The notes beneath the pieces are model-generated. The model was given only the letters and a program-made list of their open reading frames with translations, searched no databases and was not told where the DNA came from. A stretch of 64,000 nt of DNA, from contig NZ_FCNT01000079.1 of NCBI RefSeq assembly GCF_900021155.1, positions 1-64,000 on the forward strand, given 5' to 3'. The stretch comes from Alistipes sp. CHKCI003 (GTDB taxonomy: Bacteria; Bacteroidota; Bacteroidia; Bacteroidales; Rikenellaceae). Shown here piece after piece: positions 36,897 through 45,579 of the stretch; position 1 is the first letter of the stretch, and the number at the start of each line of letters is the position of its first letter. A program made the position numbers and the translations under genes.

Positions 36897-37617
36897 GGCG
36901 TTCCGTATGATTAACGACCGACACCATCACTGTGGCGGCCACCGCAGCCGTCTCGGTCCGGAGCCGCTGGGGGCCGAGCGTGATCTCCGCGAAGCCGCAG
37001 CGCAGCGCGAGTGCGGTCTCCTCGGGCGAAAAATCGCCCTCGGGGCCGATGAGTATCTGCACGTCTTCGCCCGCCCGGAGCACGGATGGCAGGTAGCCTT
37101 TGCCGGCCGGCGTGAGCGCTGCGCCGCAGTGGGCGATCAGCCGGCGTCCGGCGAAAGGCTCCGCGACGAACGTTTCGAAAGGCGTGAGGGGATGCAGGCG
37201 GGGCCGGTAGGCCTTGAGCGACTGTTTCATCGCCGCCGTGATGACTTTTTCCGCACGTTCGGGTTTGAAGGTCCGGCGCTCGCTGCGGGCCGTTTCGAGC
37301 GGCACGATCTCCGCGACGCCCACCTCGGTGGCCTTTTCGAGGAACCATTCGAAACGTTCGGCGTTCTTGGTCGGCGCCACGGCCATCGTGAGCCGGCAGG
37401 GCAGTTTTTCGAACTCCCTTTCCGCGCTCTCGGCCACGACTTTGCAGCATTTCGGGTCGGCCCGGACGATGCGGCAGCAAAATAAATCGCCCCGGCCGTC
37501 GGTTATATGGATGCAGTCGCCTTCGCCGAGCCGCAGGACGCGGATGCAGTGTTTCGACTCCTCCTCGCTCAGGCAGTGCTCCGGAGGCGAAAAATCGGGT
37601 GCATAAAAAAGTTGCAT
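36886..37617 (-). CDS. rsmE: 16S rRNA m3U1498 methyltransferase
   Basis: SPOUT-class methyltransferase acting on U1498 of 16S rRNA. The 243 residues have the N-terminal PUA-like domain (1-70) and the knotted SAM site with LIGPEGDFSPEE and LGPQRLRTETAA. It also has AVAPTKNAERFEWFLEKATEVGVAEIVPL, which is typical for RsmE. ATG 37617 is the first start behind the divergent promoter. It is the first gene of the chrA operon. Confidence 0.95.
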   Translation of the reverse strand: MQLFYAPDFSPPEHCLSEEESKHCIRVLRLGEGDCIHITDGRGDLFCCRIVRADPKCCKVVAESAEREFEKLPCRLTMAVAPTKNAERFEWFLEKATEVGVAEIVPLETARSERRTFKPERAEKVITAAMKQSLKAYRPRLHPLTPFETFVAEPFAGRRLIAHCGAALTPAGKGYLPSVLRAGEDVQILIGPEGDFSPEETALALRCGFAEITLGPQRLRTETAAVAATVMVSVVNHTERHDY

Positions 37618-37645
37618 GCCGTCAGGGATATTAGCGATCTTTGAT

Positions 37646-37663
37646 TAACTTTGCGCAAAGGTA
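37646..37663. promoter_or_regulatory. Back-to-back -7 boxes forming a palindrome (rsmE / M3 peptidase)
   Basis: TAACTTTG (37646-37653, plus) and TACCTTTG (complement of 37656-37663, minus) are separated by two bases, making a near-palindrome TAACTTTGCGCAAAGGTA. The two promoters point away from each other's -33 region and cannot be bound at once. Confidence 0.75.
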
Positions 37664-37683
37664 AACAAAAATCAGACGAATCG

Positions 37684-39990
37684 ATGAGAACTGTCGCACG
37701 ATTGTGCCTTGTATTGTATACGATGATGACCTTCACAGCCTGCGGTTCCGCGAAAAAAGCGGAGGAGAATCCCCTTTTGGCGGAGTGGACCGCGCCTTTC
37801 GGAGTGCCGCCCTTCGACAAGATCCGCACCGAACACTACCTGCCCGCATTCGAGCGGGCCATGTCGCTCCACGATGCCGAAATCGACGCCATCGTGTCGA
37901 ACAACGACGAACCGACGTTCGAAAACACGATGCTCGCCTACGACGCCTCGGGCAAGCTGCTCGCGCGATTGAGCCTCGTGTTCGGCATGGTGTCGGCCGC
38001 CGAGACGAACGACGGACTGCAAGCCGTGCAGGAACAGCTGATGCCGAAGCTGGCCGCCCATGAAGACCGGATCCGGATGAACGACCGGCTTTTCGGCCGC
38101 ATCCGGACGCTCTACGACACGCGCCGCACGCTCGGTCTGGATGCCGAGCAGATGCGTCTGCTGGAGAAGACCTACGACGAGTTCGTCCGTTCGGGCGCAC
38201 TGCTCGACGCGGAGCGGAAGGCGCGTCTGGGGCGGATCAACGAGGAGCTGTCGCTCTTGCAGGTCCGCTTCGGCCGCAACGTGCTGGCCGAGACCAATGC
38301 GTTCGTGCTGCCCGTGGGCGGCGGTCAGCTCGGCGGCCTCTCCAACGATGTGCGCGACGCGGCCCGCAAGAAAGCCTTGGAGCTGGGACTGAAGGACAAA
38401 TACGCGATCACGCTCGACGGCCCAAGCCGCATTCCTTTTCTGACCTACTCTCCCGAACGCGAATTGCGCGAGCAGCTCTATAAAGCCTATGTTTCGCGCG
38501 GCGACCACGACGATGCGCACGACAACAAGCAGATCGTCAACGATCTCATCCGCCTGCGGCTCGAAAAGGCCGGCCTGCTCGGCTACGACTCCTATGCCGA
38601 TTACGTGCTGTCCGAGCAGATGGCCCGCACGCCCGAGGCGGCCGGCGAACTGCTCGAAGGGGTCTGGGAGCCGGCGCTCGCACGGGCCCGGGAGGAGCTC
38701 GCGCAGATGGATTCGCTGTTGCAGACCGATCGGAAGGGGGCCGTTTTCGAAGCGTGGGACTGGTGGTATTACGCCGAGAAGCTGCGCAAGCGGAAATATG
38801 CGTTCGACGAAGAGATGCTGCGCCCCTATTTCTCGATCGAGAACGTGCAGACGGGTATCTTTTTCCTCGCCAACCGGCTCTACGGCATCACGTTCCGTCC
38901 CGTGGTCGTTCCGGTCTACCACCCCGATGCGATGGCCTACGAGGCGCTCGATGCCGACGGAACACATCTGGGGGTGCTCTATTTCGACTTCTTCCCGCGC
39001 GAAGGCAAGAGCGGCGGCGCATGGTGCGGCAACTTTACGGAGCAATACTACGAAGAGGGCGAACGGGTGGCACCCGTGGTGGGGATCGTGTGCAACTTCA
39101 CGCCGCCCGTCAACTCCTCGCCGGCGCTGCTGAACCTCGACGAGACGGCCACGCTTTTCCACGAGTTCGGACATGCGCTCCACTTCCTGTTCCACGACGT
39201 GAAATACCGCGGTCTGACGGATGTGGAGGGCGACTTCGTCGAACTGCCGTCGCAGATCATGGAGAACTGGGCCTTCGAACCGGAGATGCTCCGGCACTAT
39301 GCGACGCACTACCGCACGGGCGAAATCATTCCGGACCACCTCGTGCAGAAGCTCCGCCGCAGCGCCGGTTTCAATCAGGGCTTCGCCCTTACGGAGCTGG
39401 TGGCGGCCGCGCGGACCGACCTCGATCTGCACCGGATGAGCCGGTACGAGCCTTTCGAGGTGGACGCTTATGAAAAGCAGCTGACCGACGGCTACGGGCT
39501 GATCCCGCAAATCGCCCCCCGCTATCGTTTCCCCTACTTCAGCCATATTTTCGACGGCGGCTATTCTGCGGGCTACTACTTCTACATTTGGGCCGAAGTC
39601 CTCGACAAGGATGCTTTCGAGGCTTTCCGCGAGAGCGGCGATCTGTTCGACCGCCGGATCGCCCATGCCTTCCGGACCGAAATCCTCGAAAAAGGCGGTT
39701 CGGCGGACGGCATGACCCTCTACCGCGCTTTCCGCGGCAAGAACCCCGACAAGCGGGCCATGCTCCGTGCGCGCGGACTGTCGGACGAATCCGGAGCGAC
39801 GGCCGGAGCGGCCCGCGAAGCGACTGGGTCGGCGGCCGGATCCTCGGCTGGAACGGCGGCCGCCGGAGGCCGGCTGCCGTCCGACGGCCCCGAAACGGTG
39901 CCTATGAAGGGAGTGCTGTCCTCGGACGGCTCCGAAACGGCGTCCGCCGGGCGGGAATCGCCGTCCGACGGGGCCGGCGCGCGCGAATAG
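37684..39990 (+). CDS. M3 family metallopeptidase (peptidyl-dipeptidase Dcp type), lipoprotein
   Basis: Zinc oligopeptidase of the thimet/Dcp family, 768 residues. The zinc motif HEFGH lies around 493-497 (LFHEFGHALHFLF). Residues 1-20 form a signal with lipobox-like FTAC, so it is probably a periplasmic lipoprotein. The catalytic domain ends near residue 700 (PDKRAMLRARGL). After it is a 65-residue Ser/Gly/Ala tail with repeated PSDG/SSDG words, not typical of the family. ATG 37684 is preferred to an in-frame TTG at 37651, which overlaps the promoter. A paralogue follows 67 bases downstream. Confidence 0.93.
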   Translation: MRTVARLCLVLYTMMTFTACGSAKKAEENPLLAEWTAPFGVPPFDKIRTEHYLPAFERAMSLHDAEIDAIVSNNDEPTFENTMLAYDASGKLLARLSLVFGMVSAAETNDGLQAVQEQLMPKLAAHEDRIRMNDRLFGRIRTLYDTRRTLGLDAEQMRLLEKTYDEFVRSGALLDAERKARLGRINEELSLLQVRFGRNVLAETNAFVLPVGGGQLGGLSNDVRDAARKKALELGLKDKYAITLDGPSRIPFLTYSPERELREQLYKAYVSRGDHDDAHDNKQIVNDLIRLRLEKAGLLGYDSYADYVLSEQMARTPEAAGELLEGVWEPALARAREELAQMDSLLQTDRKGAVFEAWDWWYYAEKLRKRKYAFDEEMLRPYFSIENVQTGIFFLANRLYGITFRPVVVPVYHPDAMAYEALDADGTHLGVLYFDFFPREGKSGGAWCGNFTEQYYEEGERVAPVVGIVCNFTPPVNSSPALLNLDETATLFHEFGHALHFLFHDVKYRGLTDVEGDFVELPSQIMENWAFEPEMLRHYATHYRTGEIIPDHLVQKLRRSAGFNQGFALTELVAAARTDLDLHRMSRYEPFEVDAYEKQLTDGYGLIPQIAPRYRFPYFSHIFDGGYSAGYYFYIWAEVLDKDAFEAFRESGDLFDRRIAHAFRTEILEKGGSADGMTLYRAFRGKNPDKRAMLRARGLSDESGATAGAAREATGSAAGSSAGTAAAGGRLPSDGPETVPMKGVLSSDGSETASAGRESPSDGAGARE

Positions 39991-40057
39991 CTCCGTCGCT
40001 CGCGGCCGATCTGCCCGACCCGAACGAGACGAATCGAAGAAACCTATTTTTAATCCT

Positions 40058-42175
40058 ATGAAAAAACTCTTTGCCATCATGTCATTCACCGCTTTGGCTG
40101 CCTGCGGCGGCGACCGGATGCCCGTGCCGCAGCTGCCTGAAATCGACACGTCGAATCCGCTGCTCGCGGCGTGGGACACGCCCTTCGAGACGCCTCCGTT
40201 CTCCCGAATCGCGGTATCGGATTATATGCCCGCTTTCGAAACGGCCATCGCCTGTTCGCGTGCCGAGGTCGAAGCCATCGTGAAGAATCCCGCGAAACCG
40301 ACCTTCCGCAACACCATCGTGCCGCTGGAGCGTCAGGGTGCGCTGCTCGATCGCGTGTCGGGCGTCTTCTTCAACCTGCTCGAAGCCGACGCTTCGGACG
40401 AGATGCAGCGGATCGCGCTCGACATACAGCCGGCGCTGACCGAACTGGAGAACGACATCATGCTCGACTCGGCGCTCTTCGAGCGCGTGAAGTATGTCTA
40501 CGAACACCCGGGCCGCGGGCTTTCGAAGGAGGATGAACGTCTGTTGGAAAATACGTACAAAAGTTTTGCACGCAACGGCGCGGCCCTCTCGTCCGAAGAC
40601 AAGGAGCGTTACCGCGAGTACACCTCCGAGGAGGCTTCCCTCACGCTGATATTCGGCCAGAACGCGCTGGCGGCGACCAATGCCTTCACGCTCAATATCA
40701 CGGATCCCGCAACAGTCGCCGAACTGCCCGGGTTCCTCCGCGAATCGCTCGCGGCCGAGGCGCGGGCCCGCGGGCAGAAGGGATGGACCGTAACTTTGCA
40801 GGCTCCGAGCTATGCGCCCTTCATGACCTATTCGTCGAACCGCGCGCTCAAGGAGAAGCTCTGGAGGGCCTACAATTCGCGGGCTCTGGGCGGCGAGTAC
40901 GACAATACGCAGATCGCCAAGCGAATCGCCGAACTGCGTTTGCGGATCGCCAACCTGCTCGGATACGAGACCTATGCCGACTACGTGCTCGAAGACCGCA
41001 TGGCCGAGAACGTGCCGACGGTCGAGGCGTTCCTCGGCGAGCTGCTCGACGAAACGAAAGAGTATGCCGTGAAGGATTACGAGACGGTGAGCGCTTACGC
41101 CGCAACGCTCGGTTTCGCGGGCAGACTGATGCCGTGGGACTGGAACTATTACAGCGAAAAATATAAGAACGAGCGCTATGCGCTCAACGACGAGGTGGTG
41201 AAACCCTACTTCCGGATGGACAGCGTGCGCAACGGCATCTTCCTGCTGGCGAACAAGCTCTATGGGATACGGTTCGCTCCGGCGGAGAATATCGACGTCT
41301 ATCATCCCGACGTAACGGCTTACGACGTAACCGATGCCGACGGCAGGCATCTGGCCGTGCTCTACCTCGATTTCTTTCCCCGTGCATCGAAGCGTGCGGG
41401 TGCGTGGATGACCGAATTCCGCGGAGCGAAGCGCACGGACGGCGTGGAGACCCGCCCGCTGGTATCGCTCGTGATGAACTTCACCAAGCCTACCGAGACC
41501 AAGCCGGCGCTGCTTACGTTCGATGAGGTAACGACCTTTCTGCACGAGTTCGGACATTCGCTGCACGGCATGTTCGGGCAGGGCGAGTACGAGTCGCTGA
41601 ACGGCACGAACGTCTACCGCGACTTCGTCGAACTGCCGTCGCAGATCATGGAAAACTGGGCTACGGAGAAGGAGTTCCTCGATCTGTGGGCCGTGCACTA
41701 CGAGACGGGCGAGCCGATCCCTGCGGAGATCGTCGACCGCATCGTCGCGGCGCAGCACTATCTGGCCGCCTATGCGAACGTGCGGCAGCTTTCGTTCGGG
41801 CTCAACGACATGGCATGGCACACCCTCAGGGAGCCTTTTACGGGCGATGTCGAGGCGTTCGAGACGGCGGCGATGGCTCCTGCGCAGATTCTCCCCGTGG
41901 TGGAGGGAACGGCCATGACGCCCGCCTACACCCATGTTTTCGCAGGCGGCTATGCGGCGGGTTACTACGGGTACAAATGGGCGGAAGTGCTCGAAGCGGA
42001 CGCTTATTCGCTCTTCAAGGAGAAGGGGATCTTCGATCGGGAGGTAGCCCGGTCGTTCCGCGACCGCATCCTCTCGCAGGGCAACCACGAGCATCCCATG
42101 AAGCTCTATGTCGATTTTCGCGGACACAAGCCCGAAACACACGCCTTGATCGAAAAAATGGGGCTGGGGAAATAA
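40058..42175 (+). CDS. M3 family metallopeptidase (peptidyl-dipeptidase Dcp type), lipoprotein, paralogue
   Basis: The 705-residue zinc peptidase has HEFGH at about 499-503 (FLHEFGHSLHGMF) and a clear lipoprotein signal (lipobox LAAC). It is the same domain architecture as the upstream gene, with matching start of the mature part (NPLLAAWDTPFETPPFSRI versus NPLLAEWTAPFGVPPFDKI). It therefore arose by tandem duplication, with clear divergence. It lacks the low-complexity tail. Together the two probably trim peptides in the periplasm. Confidence 0.94.
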   Translation: MKKLFAIMSFTALAACGGDRMPVPQLPEIDTSNPLLAAWDTPFETPPFSRIAVSDYMPAFETAIACSRAEVEAIVKNPAKPTFRNTIVPLERQGALLDRVSGVFFNLLEADASDEMQRIALDIQPALTELENDIMLDSALFERVKYVYEHPGRGLSKEDERLLENTYKSFARNGAALSSEDKERYREYTSEEASLTLIFGQNALAATNAFTLNITDPATVAELPGFLRESLAAEARARGQKGWTVTLQAPSYAPFMTYSSNRALKEKLWRAYNSRALGGEYDNTQIAKRIAELRLRIANLLGYETYADYVLEDRMAENVPTVEAFLGELLDETKEYAVKDYETVSAYAATLGFAGRLMPWDWNYYSEKYKNERYALNDEVVKPYFRMDSVRNGIFLLANKLYGIRFAPAENIDVYHPDVTAYDVTDADGRHLAVLYLDFFPRASKRAGAWMTEFRGAKRTDGVETRPLVSLVMNFTKPTETKPALLTFDEVTTFLHEFGHSLHGMFGQGEYESLNGTNVYRDFVELPSQIMENWATEKEFLDLWAVHYETGEPIPAEIVDRIVAAQHYLAAYANVRQLSFGLNDMAWHTLREPFTGDVEAFETAAMAPAQILPVVEGTAMTPAYTHVFAGGYAAGYYGYKWAEVLEADAYSLFKEKGIFDREVARSFRDRILSQGNHEHPMKLYVDFRGHKPETHALIEKMGLGK

Positions 42176-42228
42176 ACGATTCCGGAAGTCCGGTGCCGCG
42201 GCGTATCGTCGTCGATTGCGCGGAAGAG

Positions 42229-42323
42229 CCGGATTCCGGTTTCCGCTCCGGCCGGACTGTCGGGGCGGGGCCGTTCGCGGATGAGGCCCGTTCGCAGCGG
42301 GGATCTGTTTCGGATGGGGCCGG
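42229..42323 (+). repeat. Intergenic repeat, copy 1 (pair with 45251-45343)
   Basis: It shares with copy 2 the words CGCTCCGGCCGG, CTGTCGGGGCGG, GCCGTTCGCGGATGAG and CTGTTTCGGATG in the same order and spacing. Both copies follow directly on a gene end. Confidence 0.7.
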
Positions 42324-42336
42324 AGAATGACGGAAG

Positions 42337-42368
42337 GCGAGCCATTGCAGCAACATGCAATGGCTCGC
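42337..42368 (+). terminator. Hairpin downstream of the M3 peptidase pair
   Basis: GCGAGCCATTGCA (42337-42349), a six-base loop and a perfect complementary arm (42356-42368). It lacks a T-run. Confidence 0.6.
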
Positions 42369-43548
42369 TCGTTATCTGATGGCGGATTCGGGGTCGCCGC
42401 CGTGTGTGCGGTGTGCTTGGTTTCTTATCCGTCGTTCCGTGGGTTGGTCTGTGTGTCTTTCGCCCCTCCCCGACCGCAGAACGAATGCCTGTCGCCACCG
42501 CGGCGAAGAAGCGTTCCGCGGATGCGCAGCGATGGTGCGGTGGCCGCCGGGCGCGGTTTTCGGACAATCGGCGGCCGGGTGTGCGAAGCGCGGTCGGGGG
42601 GGCGAGCCCGTGTCCGTGTCGGCTTGCGGAGTTGTTCGGGCGGCAGCGTGGGGCGGCGGCCGCATGGGTTCCGGACCTGCTCGCGGCGGTTGCGCGGAGC
42701 CGCTCTTCGGGGTGCGGTTTTTTCGGTGCGCTGCGGGGCGCAGCCCCTTCGCCGTGCAGGGCGTTCGTTACGTTCATTGCCGGTCCGGCCGATGCCGCCG
42801 GATGACTGCTTGCAACGAATCTCCGCGAAGTGCGTCCGGCCGACATGATGCACCGTTTGTTTTCGGACAGTCCGCTGAGGCCGGCCCGGCGGGGATCGCT
42901 CTTTCTCCGCCGGATGCGCGGTGCCGCCCGGCGATGCCGACAGCAGGCTGCCGGCCTTTGGGCGGCGGACGACAATCGCTGAGGCGCATGCTCTTTTGCT
43001 GCGGGTGCCGATCCGCGTGTGGTTTCGCTCGGCTGCGAAGAACTTCGAAAGCGGCCGGGCGGCGGATGACCCGAAACCACCGGTCCGGCGCTCGAAACGT
43101 CCGGCCGGTTCCGCAAGGTTTTTCGAACGGTCGCACCTCGATTTTACGCGGTCGTTTGACCGCTCGGGCAGGTTTTTGCTGCGGGGCCGGCGGCGCGTCC
43201 GGCCGGATGACCGGAGCGTCGGCCGGCTCCGCGTTTTCATTTCTGGCGTGTCGAAGGGAGGCGGAGATTCTATTGCTCGCGCCGCGAGCCTCGGTCCGAC
43301 GTTCCGGCCTCGGAAGCAGCGAATGATTCGGCGGAACCGAACGTGCGGTTTCGTGCCGTTGGACGAAGGGCGGCGTTGCGGAGGCGGACCGGAAAACAGT
43401 CCGGAACGCGGAAAGATTCGTTCTGCGTGCAAAGGCGGTGCGGGATTTGCGAAAGCCGGGCGGGGCCGGGCGGCGAACGGTCCGGCGCTCGAAGCGGCCG
43501 CAGACGGGGCCCGGTTTTTCGCAAGGCGGACGATGCAGGAAGATTCGC

Positions 43549-43580
43549 AAAAAGAAAAAAGGGAAGCAAATTTGCTTCCC
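43549..43580 (-). terminator. Rho-independent terminator of tRNA-Gln
   Basis: The perfect palindrome GGGAAGCAAATTTGCTTCCC (43561-43580) is followed on the minus strand by a T-rich run, five bases beyond the tRNA 3' end. Confidence 0.9.
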
Positions 43581-43585
43581 TCGCG

Positions 43586-43656
43586 TTGAGCCACCAGGAT
43601 TCGAACCTGGAATGACAGGACCAGAATCTGTAGTGTTACCGTTACACCATGGCTCA
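43586..43656 (-). tRNA. tRNA-Gln (anticodon CTG)
   Basis: Read on the minus strand, the acceptor arms TGAGCCA and TGGCTCA pair perfectly over 7 bp. The D-stem is GTG/CAC, the anticodon loop is TTCTGGT (anticodon CTG, Gln) and the T-arm is CCAGG-TTCGAAT-CCTGG. The discriminator is A and CCA is not encoded. The anticodon stem has one A-C mismatch at its loop end. A promoter lies just upstream and a terminator just downstream. Confidence 0.93.
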
Positions 43657-43672
43657 ATGTCGTTTGACGATG

Positions 43673-43732
43673 CAAAAGTAGGACTTAATTTTTCTTTTTC
43701 AAAGAATTTTCCTGAAAAAATTCGTACATTTG
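43673..43732. promoter_or_regulatory. Divergent promoters for tRNA-Gln and the nucleoside transporter
   Basis: TACTTTTG on the minus strand (complement of 43673-43680) lies 16 bases before the tRNA. TACATTTG on the plus strand at 43725-43732 serves the transporter, with a leader of about 55 bases. Confidence 0.75.
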
Positions 43733-43791
43733 TTTTGAACGTCTCCGGTTGAAGGGTGTAAAATATTGAAAACCAACTAAAATTACATACT

Positions 43792-45069
43792 ATGGGAATT
43801 AAATTGCGTCTGACTGTCATGAACTTCCTGCAATACGCCGTGTGGGGTTCCTACCTTACCTCCATGGGTTCGTATCTGGTGGCGGTCGGTCTGGCGTCGC
43901 ACATCGGCATTTTCTATGCCATGCAGGGCATCGTATCGCTGTTCATGCCGGCCGTGATCGGCATCATCGCCGACCGCTGGGTGCCGGCACAGCGTTTGCT
44001 GGGCATCTGCCATCTGCTCGCCGCCGCGTTCATGGGCATGGCGGGCTGGTATGCCCTTTCGTCGGGTGCCGGCGTGTCGTTCGGAATCCTGTTCGCATTC
44101 TATTCGCTGAGCGTTGCGTTCTACATGCCGACGATCGCCCTGTCGAACTCCGTGGCCTACTGCGTGCTGGAGGGGGCCGGTTACGATACGGTGAAAGCTT
44201 TCCCGCCCATCCGCGTGTGGGGGACGGTGGGGTTCATCTGCGCCATGCTGCTCTGCGACGCGGCGGGATTCCAGACCACCTACATGCAATTCATGCAGTG
44301 CGCCGCGATCGGACTGGCGCTCGGCCTCTACTCCTTCTCGCTGCCGGGCTGCCCGGTGGATCGCTCGGGCGACAGGAAGAGTTTCGTCGATGCCATGGGC
44401 CTCAAGGCATTCGCACTCTTCAAACAGAAGAAGATGGCGATTTTCTTCATCTTCTCGATGCTCCTCGGCGTGTCGCTCCAGATCACCAACGGATTCGCCA
44501 ATCCGTTCATCACCAGTTTCAAGGATATTCCCGAATACGCTTCGACCTTCGGCGCCAACCACGCCAATGCGCTCATCTCGCTGTCGCAGGTGTCTGAGAC
44601 GCTCTGCATCCTGCTGATTCCCTTTTTCCTCAAACGGTTCGGCATCAAGCGCGTGATGCTGATGGCTATGTTCGCATGGGTGCTGCGCTTCGGGCTGTTC
44701 GGGGTGGGCAACCCGGGCGGAGGGGTATGGATGTTCGTGCTCTCGATGATCGTCTATGGCGTGGCCTTCGATTTCTTCAACATTTCGGGATCGCTCTTCG
44801 TGAACAAGGAGACCGATATAGCCATCCGTTCGTCGGCTCAGGGGTTGTTCATGATCATGACCAACGGCATCGGAGCGACGATCGGTACGCTGGGGGCACA
44901 GGCCGTCGTGAATCGGTTCGTCTATTCGCAGCCGACACCCGCGGCACAGGTCGTCGGATGGTCGCATTCGTGGCTGACCTTCGCGGGATATGCGCTCGTC
45001 GTCGCTGTCGTTTTCGCGTTCGTGTTCAAATACAAGCACGATCCGGCGGCGATCGAAACGGAGCATTGA
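43792..45069 (+). CDS. Nucleoside:H+ symporter family (NupG-like) MFS transporter
   Basis: The 425-residue inner-membrane protein of the major facilitator superfamily has twelve TM segments. The opening MGIKLRLTVMNFLQYAVWGSYLTSMGSYL and IGIFYAMQGIVSLFMPAVIGIIADRW are characteristic of the NHS (NupG/XapB) family. So are AFPPIRVWGTVGFICAML and the C-terminal AQGLFMIMTNGIGATIG. Substrate is probably nucleosides, by family. It is monocistronic with its own promoter; a strong hairpin at 45497-45534 lies between it and the converging nuclease gene. Confidence 0.92.
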   Translation: MGIKLRLTVMNFLQYAVWGSYLTSMGSYLVAVGLASHIGIFYAMQGIVSLFMPAVIGIIADRWVPAQRLLGICHLLAAAFMGMAGWYALSSGAGVSFGILFAFYSLSVAFYMPTIALSNSVAYCVLEGAGYDTVKAFPPIRVWGTVGFICAMLLCDAAGFQTTYMQFMQCAAIGLALGLYSFSLPGCPVDRSGDRKSFVDAMGLKAFALFKQKKMAIFFIFSMLLGVSLQITNGFANPFITSFKDIPEYASTFGANHANALISLSQVSETLCILLIPFFLKRFGIKRVMLMAMFAWVLRFGLFGVGNPGGGVWMFVLSMIVYGVAFDFFNISGSLFVNKETDIAIRSSAQGLFMIMTNGIGATIGTLGAQAVVNRFVYSQPTPAAQVVGWSHSWLTFAGYALVVAVVFAFVFKYKHDPAAIETEH

Positions 45070-45250
45070 CGGAATCGCCTCTCGGCGGCTTTCGAAACCG
45101 GTGTCCGCTCGCGCAGGCCGGCGTCGTGATCGGTGGCTTGGCATGCGGTCGCGGCGATTTCTGCGCCGGGGCGGCTCCTTTCGCAGTGTGGACGACGCTG
45201 CCGCTTCCGGGAAGTGGTGGGGACGGCGGTTTCCGGAGCGGGGCGGAAGC

Positions 45251-45343
45251 GCTTCCGGCTTTCGCTCCGGCCGGTCTGTCGGGGCGGAGCCGTTCGCGGA
45301 TGAGCCCCGACCGCAGCAGGAACCTGTTTCGGATGAACCGGGA
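45251..45343 (+). repeat. Intergenic repeat, copy 2 (pair with 42229-42323)
   Basis: Same orientation and word order as copy 1, with scattered substitutions. Noncoding. Confidence 0.7.
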
Positions 45344-45496
45344 GCGGGAAGCGGGGCGTCGCAGCGGCATTGTCTCGGACGCTCGTCGTTTGATTGCGGA
45401 CTCGGAAGCGCCCGGTCCGGAACGCCTGCCGGGGCTGGCCGTGCGGTAGGTGCCGGGTTCCCGGGGCTCCTCTCCGAATACATCCTCCGATAACGG

Positions 45497-45534
45497 TTTC
45501 ACCCCCGATGCATGCGATTGCATCGGGGGTGAAA
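45497..45534. terminator. Strong bidirectional hairpin between converging genes
   Basis: TTTCACCCCCGATGCA and its perfect complement enclose a six-base loop, giving 16 bp with A/T ends on both sides. It likely ends transcription of both the transporter and the nuclease gene. Confidence 0.85.
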
Positions 45535-45579
45535 ACTGTCTTCGGGCCGCCGGCGGCTCTTGTCCTCGGAAGAGGACCG

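Larger units (their letters stand above)
42176..43548. other. 1.4 kb without a recognisable gene
   Basis: This is the longest gene-free stretch in the window. It begins with a repeat shared with 45251-45343 and a strong hairpin. The rest is GC-rich with recurring GGTTTTTCG-type words. Several long ORFs exist on both strands, but all are Arg/Cys/Gly-rich and lack domain features. Confidence 0.5.
45070..45579. other. Convergent intergenic region with repeat and strong hairpin
   Basis: It contains the second copy of the intergenic repeat (45251-45343) and the 16-base hairpin at 45497-45534. No gene is supported. Confidence 0.6.
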
